Shown: piece by piece, positions 14,455 through 24,512 of the stretch
Layout of the letters: every line of letters begins with the position of its first letter
How positions within the stretch are numbered: the stretch's first letter is position 1
Source: Lantana camara
Taxonomy: Eukaryota; Streptophyta; Magnoliopsida; Lamiales; Verbenaceae
Length of the DNA stretch: 64,000 nt
NCBI GenBank assembly: GCA_037501455.1
Contig: CM074864.1
Coordinates: 57,851,001 to 57,915,000, forward strand
Direction: 5' to 3'
Position numbers and translations under genes: made by a program
The notes under the pieces: model-generated
The model's input: only the letters and a program-made list of their open reading frames with translations
Databases searched by the model: none
What the model was told of the DNA's origin: nothing

Positions 14455-14815
14455 GTCATAGCACCACCAGTCACCTCTTCTGGAAGAAGCATCTTAAGAA
14501 AAATATGAATCAAACAAGTCATAAAGATTGATGTCACCACAAATAAAGAGCCTAAATCTTTTACATTTTCAAGAGAATTAATCTATTAGTTCTCTAAAAG
14601 AAGAATCAGAAGTTTAGTAACGAAAATATGAGTAAAATAACTGCAAAAACTGGCAACGAGAGTAATTAAAATAGAAGTACTAATCATATCATACTACAAA
14701 CAAAATAAGGCCAGAACCGTGTCCATAACATAAAAAAACATAAGCCAACTCAATACGTCTCAGAACAGACTAAACTCAACATAAAATTCAAAAAACAACT
14801 CCAACAACAAGAAGC
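14455..14815 (-). other. Presumed 3' untranslated / downstream region of eEF2
   Basis: AT-rich DNA directly after the eEF2 stop codon with no coding potential. It probably contains the eEF2 3' UTR, but I could not fix a polyadenylation site. Confidence 0.45.
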
Positions 14816-17606
14816 TCAGAGCTTATCCTCGAATTCCGAGAGGGGTGTCATCTGTTCCTTCAACCCCTTCCTCTTTCTAATCTCAGTAACAAGGTTATTT
14901 GCCTGAGAACCTTGTTCCAACGGATCAGAAGACATCATATCCCAATGATCAAACACACACTGAGGGAAAGCCTGACCGGATGTTGCAGCCCTAAGAGTAC
15001 TTGAGAACCCAAACGACTCGATAACAGGCAAGTAAGCCTTGATGTTGTAGAGAGGGGTGCCGGGCCTCTGAAATTCTTCAAACACATGTCCACGTTTCTG
15101 GTTTAGAACACTGTAAATACCTCCAAGAGCTTGTTCTGGTGCTTGAATCTCAACAAGGTAGACGGGCTCCAAGAGACGGGGCTTAGCAGTGATTTGGGAA
15201 GCATAAATAACCCTTCTGGCTGTAGGAATAACTTGGCCACCACCTCTATGGATAGCATCAGCATGGAGAACAACATCACAAACCTCAAAGCAAATGCCTC
15301 GCATGTTTTCTTCAGCTAATGGGCCTTCCTTGGAAGCCCATTGAAATCCAGCTACAACAGAGTCTTTGATTTCATTAAGATATTGTACTCCCTTACACAT
15401 GTCAACCACCATGTTTGGACCGATTGTTTCAGGACCGAAGGCCCAGATCTTTTTGGCCAAGTCCTTGTCCCAACCATATTCTTCTGCTAAAATCTTTGAT
15501 CGATTCTTAGGGTCGTCTCGTGGACCAATACGCCCATCGTCAATGGCCTCAGCAAGACCTTCTTCCAATGGCCTAGCTTCCATGTAGAGACGGTTGTGTT
15601 TGTTGGGTGATTTGCTCATAACAGTACGGCACGACCTCTCAAGCACAGTTTCACGGAAGGACACAACCGGGTCAGATTTATTAATTTCTGCACCGCCCAT
15701 GAAATCCTCCACCAAATCTTTAAGACAGATTTCGAGATGAAGTTCTCCAGCACCAGCAACGATGTGTTCACCAGATTCCTCAATGGAACAGAGGACCATA
15801 GGATCAGACTTGGCCAAACGCTTCAGCCCTTCAACAAGCTTTGGGAGATCAGATGCAACCTTGCATGAGACAGCAACACGCACGACAGGGGAGACAGAAA
15901 ACTTCATGGCACGAATTGGATGTGCATCCACCTCCTTCTCGTTTGTGAGTGTAGCATTTTTGGTGATGAACTGATCAAGACCAACCAAAGCAACAGTGTT
16001 ACCACATGGTACATCTTCAACGGTTTCTTGCTTCTTGCCCATCCAAATAACAGTCCTCTGCACACTCTTGACATACAAGTCCTTTTTCTCTCCAGGGACA
16101 TAGTTGGGTCCCATTATTCTGACCTTCACACCAGTAGCGATCTTGCCAGAGAAAACACGACCAAAAGCAAAAAACCTACCCTTGTCAGAGGCTGGAATCA
16201 TTTTGGACACATAAAGCATGAGCGGCCCCTGAGGATCGCAGTTTCTGATGGCATTAGCATAACCATCATCAAGAGGACCCTCGTACAAGTTCTCCACACG
16301 GTACTTTTGAGCTGTAGCGGGTGATGGGAGATGGAAGATCATCATTTCCAGTAGGGCAGTGCTGGCAGGAAGCCAATTCTGCATCACACGTTTCATCAGT
16401 GCCTTCCCCATCAGTTCCTTTTCATCAGACTTCATCGTGACGCCAAGTTTCTGTAACATGGGCCATAACTTGTCCTTCTGATCATTCATGCAAGTGTTGA
16501 TGATCTGCTTGATGGGCTCATAGCAGAATTGAACGAAACCACGTTTGCACGTAGCACTGCCAGTATTTTTGCTAGTCCACTTCTTAGTGGCGGGGTCAAA
16601 GAAATTCTCTCCCCACAACCTTTCCATCATTTTCGACTCATCAACACCGAACTTGGAGGCGTACATCTTGGCGAAGTTGGTCAGAGTAAATGCCCAGCCG
16701 TGCAGACCAGCAGAGAAAGCAACTGTACCTTTCTCAGGGTAAACCTGGACATCACCAAGGAGGGGATCTTCATATGTAGCCATAATGACATTGGCATTCT
16801 CAATGACCCTCTGGAATGTCTGGTAGGCCTCCTCTCCATCAACCTGGAGCTCAAGGAAACACCTGTCCATCTTGTTAACGGTCAAGACTGGACGAATCCT
16901 TTCACCAAGGGCCTGTCGGAGGACAGTTTCTGTTTGGACACACACTCCTTCAATACAATCCACCACAACAAGGGCACCATCAGTAATACGAAGAGCAGCC
17001 GTCACTTCAGAAGAGAAGTCGACGTGTCCGGGAGAATCAATAAGATTGATGAGGTACTCATTGCCATTTCTCTCTCCCTTGTAGGTCTTCAATGATTCAT
17101 CAGACATTGCATAATACAACGAGATACCCGTTGATTTGATAGTGATTCCACGTTCAGCTTCATCGGCACGGGTATCGGTCATTCTAACATCACCAGCTAC
17201 TTCTTGGGCGATGATACCAGCAGCAGCAACAAGAGAATCAGTAAGAGTCGACTTCCCTGCAAAGACATGACGAATTTAGAATTAATCAACGGATTAAAAT
17301 AGAGATAATCTACACTCCGGGGTCACTTTTTCTGTTGAAGCATGAATTACTGCATTATAAACTGTATACAAATACCATACTAAATTTCCTGCTGTCTTAC
17401 CATGATCAACGTGGGCAATAACAGACATATTACGGATATTATGCTTGTAGTCCATAATCCTACGGAGCTCATCTGCAGTGAACTTCACCTGAAACATAAA
17501 TCAAGATTTTCTCGTTAATTAACATCACATATTATGCGAAATAACAAAACTAAACGTATATTCTGCGACATAACGAAACTAAAAGTATGATAGACATGCT
17601 TACCAT
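14816..17606 (-). CDS. EEF2: Translation elongation factor 2 (eEF2), complete
   Basis: A cytosolic GTPase that drives ribosomal translocation. The coding exons are 17606-17604 (the ATG alone), 17488-17401 and 17256-14816. They total 843 residues, the standard plant length, with all phases matching. Seen motifs are AHVDHGKS (P-loop, 26-33), [13 protein letters not shown] (switch I), DSPGHVDF (104-111), NKMD (158-161), and in domain IV the AIHRGGGQ loop whose His is the diphthamide site. The C-terminus is [10 protein letters not shown]. The P-loop codons are split by an intron between DHG and GKS. Upstream lie a non-coding exon and a TATA box. Nothing suggests loss of function. It is one of the best-supported genes here. 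Confidence 0.98.
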
Positions 17607-18420
17607 TTTGACTAGTTTTTAAGTAATTAGGTAGCAATCAAAATTGGAGGTCTTCCTCTGAAACGCACCTGAAATTTCACAAAAAAAATAAACATAAGAA
17701 CTGAAATTAAGAACATACCTTCCAAACACAACACACATGGCAAGATTTCATATTGGTTCAACCACAAAAACTATATAATCAAATTCCCTACACTAAAAAG
17801 AACACGGACACCAGCTTACACACAATACCTTCAGAAAATATCACACTGCTTTCTTTTCTTTTCATTTCCATCAATTATCACACTATTTTTAGTGCATCAC
17901 TATCCCATGAAATAAATCCTTGTTTGAGAAATCATTAATTTTCAGTTAAAAGCCTAAGATGTGTTTCGGAACCAACAAGATCTTCAGATAATACAACGTA
18001 AATAAATCAAACAGAGACAACATAAGACAATATAGCTGATCATATTGCGATCGGACGATTATATATGTAGTTCATAATCCCTCAGGCGATCACTACAAAT
18101 CAAACAAAACGCTTTTCAACAAAAACTTCTCATGCTAATATATACCGATTCATGTATAAATCACAATATTTCGAAAAATCAAGAACCTTTCGCCCGATCG
18201 CAGATACATCAATCCATGCACATACATACTGACAATCAACACTCGACAAAATCTCAAACATAAATCACATAAACACGTTGCAATTCATGCGAGAAATGCA
18301 AACAAACATGATATACACTTTCACACAAGAGGAGAAGTGAGTGAACTTACAGAGCAGAGAGAAGATCCGTAAGCTGCAGCGGTGGTTTGCCCTACGCGAT
18401 GAGCATATAATGTGGAAGGA
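17604..18420 (-). other. eEF2 5' leader with 682-bp intron
   Basis: Minus-strand exon from about 18420 to 18351 ends CTCTGCTCT|GTAAGT. The acceptor ATTTCAG lies at 17669-17675 and opens a short exon (17668-17604) that finishes with the initiator ATG followed by GTAAGC. The leader therefore contains an intron of about 682 bp (17669-18350). Long leader introns near highly expressed plant housekeeping genes often boost expression; that role is inferred. Exon borders rest on consensus splice sites only. Confidence 0.6.
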
Positions 18421-18440
18421 GCGACTACTGAGTCGTGTCA

Positions 18441-18452
18441 CCTTATATAAGG
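18441..18452 (-). promoter_or_regulatory. TATA box of eEF2
   Basis: The self-complementary motif CCTTATATAAGG lies about 25-30 bp before the inferred start of the non-coding first exon, the correct distance for a plant TATA box. Being palindromic it gives no strand information by itself; orientation comes from the downstream gene. Confidence 0.65.
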
Positions 18453-19138
18453 CCGACTTTTTCTGATGTTAGTTTGTTGCAATTCCATTGTGCCAGATTT
18501 TGTGAGGTGGGCCCCACTCGAAGAATCGTAACAAATGTAAATTAATACTCGTGGGTGGCCCAATTGACCGTCTTAATTTTGGAGTTTTAAGTTTAAACCC
18601 TTGCAAAATTACGTATTTACATTATGTACCTTCTTAAATGAAATTTTTTATATATTTTACTTCTATGAGTTTTGGATTCAATAAATGGTTTTCTTTTAGC
18701 GTTAAGTCCATTAATTAGTGAACTGATCATGATATTTCGACTTAAAAATTTAAAATTAGAAAAAAAAAAAATTTAAAAATTATTTTCGATGTTTAAAGTA
18801 AATATTAAAATAAAACTAAATTTGAATATTTTATAATAAACAAATTTAATTTTGTTTGTTTTAAAAAAAAAAAAAAATTAAGTTGAGGGTAACGTAATCC
18901 GTTCCCTCGCGAAATTAGTTAAAACTTAAAGGATAAGACTAAATTATTTAAGGTAGATTTTCTAATATTTTCAAATTTTAATTTTTGTTTGCACCTCATT
19001 TTGTATAAAAATACTTAATTACCCTCGACAGAAAACACACACACACACACAAAAACCATTTTGTTAACATACCTTGTATACACAACTTCATACTTCTATT
19101 TTATATGTTAATATTTCAAAATATAATTTTCATACATT
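18453..19138. other. Intergenic DNA between eEF2 promoter and retroelement A
   Basis: AT-rich DNA with poly-A runs near 18760 and 18862 and an (AC)n run at 19036-19051. No gene is seen. The segment ends at the 5-bp target duplication of element A. Confidence 0.6.
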
Positions 19139-19143
19139 ATATG

Positions 19144-19985
19144 TGATGGTGCAAGAAATCTGGGTTTCTTAATGCAACAACACTTTAGAATTTGTATAAA
19201 AAGGGAAAGACCATCACAGGCAAGGGGGCCTCAGGATCTGGGTTTCCTTTTGAGCGTGGGTTCTTCCAGCTAGGATAACACCAAGAGTGCAAGCTACTAA
19301 GGTAGAGTTACTGTGGTGAGTGAAAAGCTTGAGAAGTTCAGTGGAAAATGCCCAGAACAGTGTGTATGGTTTTTATGCAGATGATCACTTGGGAGAGAAT
19401 GCATGGATTCTCTCCTATTTATATGTTAGGGATGGGGGTAGAGGGGTAAATTGACCATGTGGTCCCAAACCTGTGTTGCCCTAACACGCGTCAGCTTTTG
19501 GTGGGGTGAGAATGACATCCCTGAAAAGGGTGACGGCGTGTCAGGTGCCCGGTACACAGTACCTTTGTGTCAGAGGTTGTTGACGAGGGCGACGCGGGAG
19601 ACGGACCTAAGATCCTTTCTGCCGAGGTTCGGATCCAACGAAACGGGGTATGGATATGCCCGAGCGTTGGTGACGCTCGAAGAATGTATGGATGGTCTCC
19701 TCGCGGTATATGACCCTTGAGCGTCGAAATACCGAGCGTACTAGTGGGGCCCCCATGTGGGCGCTTCCCTGAGAAGGATAACCATGAGGGCCGCGATGCG
19801 AGCGTCAAACCCGTTGGTTACGGCCCTTGATCTGAAGGGTCACCCACTGACTGACGGATAACACTAACTGGCAATCGAGCGAGTGGAAGGCCCATGAGCC
19901 TATCAAGGCGAGCGCCAGGGCTCTGGTCAGCATTGTGTTGCCACGTGGACGGCTCTGATTTGAGAATGATTTTTAGGCCTCATCA
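19144..19985 (-). repeat. 3' LTR of element A (842 bp)
   Basis: Starts TGATGGTGCAAG and ends CCTCATCA on the plus strand, giving TG...CA on either strand. Read on the minus strand, a TATAAATAGG box lies at 19414-19424. Compared with the 5' LTR it has 15 extra bases just inside its left edge (TGCAAGAAATCTGGG after TGATGG); I saw no substitution elsewhere. The 89- and 105-residue open frames inside it are not genes. Confidence 0.95.
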
Positions 19986-19997
19986 TTTTGCCCCCCA
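19986..19997 (-). other. Polypurine tract of element A
   Basis: On the minus strand TTGGGGGGCAAAA directly abuts the 3' LTR start TGATGAGG. It would prime plus-strand synthesis. Element B has GAGGGGCAAAA at the same place, supporting the call. Confidence 0.8.
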
Positions 19998-20282
19998 AAT
20001 TCTGTAGTATCGCTTCGAGCGTACTGTAGAATTTATAAGGGAGGAGTCCTGAATGTCAAATATCCGAGGGACGAGAGATTACCCTCGAGGAGACTGCTGG
20101 CCTTCTGTAACGGACACAAACTGACATCGCATTAAATGCTGTCAAGTCCGCATTTAATGCAGAGTGGGAACGTGGGCGCGTGGACTCCGGGAGACATGAG
20201 GCGGTTACCAAAAGTGGGGGGTTTCCCAGGCGGGAAATGATTACATTTTTGAATTTTCAACCCTAATCCATGCTCCATCTCA

Positions 20283-20293
20283 CCTATAAATAA
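20283..20293 (+). promoter_or_regulatory. TATA box of the antisense gene in element A
   Basis: CCTATAAATAAG lies 284 bp before the antisense ATG and outside the LTR. It is followed by a leader with a possible intron donor TTAG|GTAAGAA at 20399. Element B has CCTATAAATAGG at the equivalent site on its own antisense strand, so the box is conserved. Confidence 0.6.
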
Positions 20294-20576
20294 GGGTTTG
20301 CAGGGCCTTGGAAGCTTTTTCACGCATTCAGACTTCCTTCAAGCATATTCATAGCAAGAGTCCTTTGCTCCGGCGAATTTCTTCTTCTCCACATCTTAGG
20401 TAAGAAATTCCTGATTCTTCTTCTTATTTTCCCCGTACTAACATTAGTCTTAGGTTGTGTGAGATAAACCCTTGAGGGAAGAACCGCTATCCACCACTGA
20501 ATTTGTTTCTGAAAGTTTATCCCCCTTTAAGCTCTCTGTTAGAAATCCCGTTTCCAAAAAAAATTGAAAACTGACC

Positions 20577-23441
20577 ATGGCCGGAAATCAAGCCGATGAC
20601 TATGTACGGGAGATTGAAGAGATGTCAGTGGGGAGTTCCTCCCCTCACGGCGACGTTCCCGTAGCTGTTCCTTTAATTAGGGCGCACTCAGGTGAAGTTA
20701 TTCCCATGGCGATATCGGTGGCCCAAGCCCCAGTTGACGCCGGGGAGGAAGAGGTGAACGCTGCTGTTCAAGGGATGAACGAGCGTGTTCCCGGTGAGAC
20801 GGATGACCTCTTTGAGGAGATGGACAATGTAATGGAGATGCAGAGGCAAGGGGAAAGAGTATTCCCTGTCCTGAATAGCGCCGTGAGACCTCAAGATCAT
20901 AGGATCACAGTGGCCATGGCGGCTCCCGAGGGTGAAGCGGGTCCATCCGGGCGTCCATTCGAGGCTGAACCCTCCAGAAGGCGTCAGAGGAGAGGCAAGG
21001 AGCCTGCCACTCGGGTAAGGCAAGACAACCGCCACCAGACTGACAGATCGCCCGACGAAATTGAAAGTATTCTGACCCTCGGTGATTTGGAAGAGCTGAG
21101 GGCGAAAGCGTATTGGGATGAAGTTGTGTTCCCCATGAGACTTCCTGAGGAGGGGGAAAGGGCCAATCGACCACCGCCTGGGATGATGGCGGTCTACTGG
21201 GACGCAGTTCTTGCTGGCGGTCTGAGGTTTCCAATCGCTCACGATGCCGTCATCATTTACCATCATCTAGGGCTTTGCCCTTCACAAATTCTTCCCAATG
21301 GCATAGCCCTAATCAACGCGTTCATAATAATGATGAGGGCCCTGGGCAAAGCACCCTCGATAATCAATTTTGACAGCTTAATCCAAGTAGCCCGCTCGCC
21401 ACGCTCGTCGCCCACAGATGGATTTTACTACGCCCAGGCCAAATCAGGCTTCAAGATGATAGATTCCCCGTCTACCTCGTATGGCGAGCATTGGAAGGAA
21501 AAATACTTTTTCGTGGGGGCTCCCGGGGGAATTTTTGGGGTTCACCGTCAATGGATGATTCACGGCGAGGGTCCATTGATTAGGGAGAGGATGAGGAACA
21601 AGGATTTTGAAGAGTGGGCGATGGGATTAGCCCTCGAGATGAGGGCTGAAAAGAAGTGGATTAAAGCGGAGACATTGGTGAAGAATGAAGGGGTGTTGTT
21701 CCGATATGGGTTATCTTGCCCCCCTGACATGATACTCAACCCTCCTACTGACATCATGACCCTCGACGGTTAGATTCTAGGAACTAACATCTCTAACTTT
21801 TAGAATAACTTTCTGACTTACAGTTATCAATGTTCTCTTGTTTACTCGATTCAAATCATCAATCATCTGACGCTTGTTTCCCTTCACTTGCAGGCATCCA
21901 AATTCTCTCTAGAGGCATGAATGCTGAGGCCTTATCCCGTATGCTGGGTGCCCAAGGACCCGCGGTTGACCCTCAACAACAGCAACCGCAGCAGAACCGC
22001 CCTCCGAGGGCGAGGGTAAACCGCCGAGCAGCGGGCCGAGGACAAGGAAATGCTCGAGGGGGCGCGGGGAACGTGGCTCCCCCCACGGGCCCCATTGAGG
22101 ATCTAACACTGGAAGGTGCCCACGAGGCCACTCCTCCGCCGGCGGCCCCCGTGGGCCCAATCTCCTTGAGTTCAAGCGGGTCACGGAACCGCTCGGGCGA
22201 GCCTGTCCGTATCCATGAAATCCTCCGTGCCGACCGTCAGGGGAAGAGAAAGAGGATGCCAGACTCTCTCCCCATTTCAGGCAAGGGTAAAGAGGTGGTC
22301 GTGGGCCACCGCGGCGAGGGCGGCGACACTTCATCTTCTGAGGATGAAGTATTTTGGAAGATAGGCTGCAAGGGTGACTCTCGCTATAAGCGGCAGCGGA
22401 CTGAGGGCCCTGTACTCCTAAAGAAGAGCGCTTACTCCGTCAACCTTGTCTCTGACATCGTTGGAAAACTACAATTTTCCGGCGATCATGACAAGCTGAA
22501 CAATCATGATGCCGCCCGCGTTGCGGATGATGCATGCCACGTCCTTTTGACGGTAATTCTGTATTCCTCTATATCAAATCTTCTTTTCTTCCTTCCAGGT
22601 TCGGATTATGACCCTCGTTTATTGCTTCCAGGAGGTAATCCCGAGGCTGAAAAACTTGCAAGGGCGAGCGCAAGCATATTCTGAGCATAAAGCCAAGTAC
22701 AAGAAATTGCTGCGCGTCTCTGACCCGGTCCAACTGCAAGAGGATTACAACAACCTCCACACTCAACTGACTACAGCCCAACGTGATTTGGACCAGGCGA
22801 GGGAGAACCTTCGAAAGACGGACGAGGCCTATCTTACCCTTGATGAGCGTCACAAGAAAATGAAGGAGGAACGAGACCAGCTGAGGGCTCAAAATGAGGA
22901 ACTGGGTGAGCAGTTAGCGGAGAGCACCCGCCAGAACGAGGCAGCCAACAAGGCCTTCGCTGATTTGCAGGGCAAAATACAGGGCTTGGAGGCGAAGGTA
23001 TCTTGGGAGGCGGTGAAGAAGTTCGTGCGCTCTAAGGCCTTTGTGTTCGCGGCCAACATCCAATGCTTCGATAATGCTCGACGCTTCTTTCACAAGGCGA
23101 TTGGGCAGATGGTGAGGTTTGGACTGGCCCCGGAAAGCGCTCGTTCCGACGCTCGTCTGCGCATGGATCTTGATGAGAACGGCGAGCCAATGGTCCAGGA
23201 GGAGGATCCCACGGATAATCTAGCGGAGCCTGAATATCAGGAATTGGTAGAAACACTCCAAAGGGAGTTCATCGCTGCCAACAGGGTAGATCCCGAGCCT
23301 CTCCTGATAGAAGATGAGGGCACTGTCATGGATGTCCCGGATGCTGAGGAACCCGGTGAGGCCCAAACTTCCGATGCTAACGTGTTGGCTCCAGTTCCCC
23401 TTTCGACTGCACCTCCTGAGCCCAACGCTCCGGCCCAGTGA
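20577..23441 (+). CDS. Spliced antisense gene of element A (plant 'putative gypsy-type transposon' domain plus coiled coil)
   Basis: Three exons join in frame: 20577-21768 (donor CGACG|GTTAGA), 21894-22552 (acceptor CACTTGCAG; donor ACG|GTAATT) and 22632-23441 (acceptor TGCTTCCAG). They give 886 residues. Residues about 185-330 hold a globular region (ANRPPPGMMAVYWDAVLAGG, HHLGLCPSQILPNG, GFYYAQAK) resembling the plant domain of Pfam family PF04195. Residues 400-600 are low-complexity, rich in Arg/Gly/Pro. Residues about 648-740 form a charged coiled coil, followed by an acidic tail. It runs opposite to gag-pol, between pol and the 3' LTR, as antisense frames do in Retand and RIRE2 relatives. 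Function is unknown. It is uninterrupted, and its intron 2 position is conserved in element B. Confidence 0.8.
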
Positions 23442-24512
23442 AGCCCTCGTAGCTGCCAATCTCTGGCCTTTGTCCATTTGAACACTTTCTTCCTTTTATG
23501 AACAATTTTTATTCTTGTATTTAATCCATCTTTTAGTCCCAGAATACATTGGATCCTTTATGTCGCTTTCTGATATATTTGCATCTCTTCTTCAATGCTC
23601 GAATGTCTGAATGTTATCTTACTTACTTTTAAATGATGAATGACGTTATTCCATCGTGCTCTCCGCTTTCATATTGATATCTGCTGTTTGAGCGTTTGCG
23701 ACTAGTGTGTAAAGTAGGCTAGGGCGTCTTTTACAACGGTCCTTTGACACTCATCACCATGCATATTAAGTTTAGATGCTCGCGACGTCGGGCGGTTGGC
23801 TTGTTGCAGGTACGGGCGCGAGGGTGACCCTTAGGAGGGTTCCCTGGCCACAGTAAAAATGAACTGTGTATTTGGACTTAGAAAACCTTTGAGGGAATAC
23901 AGGCGCGAGGGTGATCCTCGTGAATATTCCCTGGCTGTATTCTCCTTGAGGCTTGAATTGGAACTTAGGGAATCCCTGTAGGATTGGTTTAGTAGGGGTA
24001 AAAACGAGCGTAGTCGTAGTGTTAGTGGCATCCACTATTTACGAGCGTGCTCAATTGGGTAAAAACGAGCGTAGTCGTAGTGTTAGTGGCATCCACTATT
24101 TACGAGCGTGCTCTTACCCAATTGGATGAGGGTCACAGGGGATCCTTACGTGCACGAGCTAGAGCGGTGAATACTCAGCTGGCGTAAGTTGTGCGTTGGG
24201 CTCCCCGTTGTCGGACGCGCTCAAAATTAGGACTTCATATCACAAACTGTTCAAACTGTTATAGGTGGATGATCCTCAACACCTGGACAGCGTAGTTTCG
24301 GAATGATTGGAGTTTTGCTTAGGCTTTTCGACGTGGAGGATGCTCGACACGGAGTAGGCCCCTTGTCGCTCGAATTATTAAATAAAAATAATCAAAGCAA
24401 GCAAATAATAAAAACAAAGAGTTAAATACTTACTGTTACATAAATGCATTTTTTGGAAATGATTACAATGCGCTTTCATGCCACAAACGGGCCATTACAA
24501 AGAAATTGAAGT
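23442..24512. other. Noncoding spacer between the convergent gag-pol and antisense genes of element A
   Basis: About 1.07 kb between the two stop codons. It contains repeated GAGCGT, CGAGGG and GGCGCGAGGGTGA motifs, including two copies of the last near 23814 and 23903, plus a perfect 61-bp tandem duplication. Probable polyadenylation region for both transcripts; no reading frame is supported. Confidence 0.6.
23999..24114. repeat. Two tandem copies of a 61-bp unit in the spacer of element A
   Basis: Copies begin TAAAAACGAGCGTAGTCG at 23999 and 24060 and share GTGTTAGTGGCATCCACT and ACGAGCGTGCTC without visible mismatch. The second copy is cut short after GTGCTC. Confidence 0.9.

Noticed and set aside
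15131..17095. Several plus-strand frames of 62-188 residues
   Set aside because: All are shadows of the highly conserved eEF2 coding exon.
19451..19808. 89- and 105-residue frames repeated at 31004-31361
   Set aside because: They lie inside the two identical LTRs of element A and match no protein domain I know; repetition comes from the LTR, not from gene duplication.
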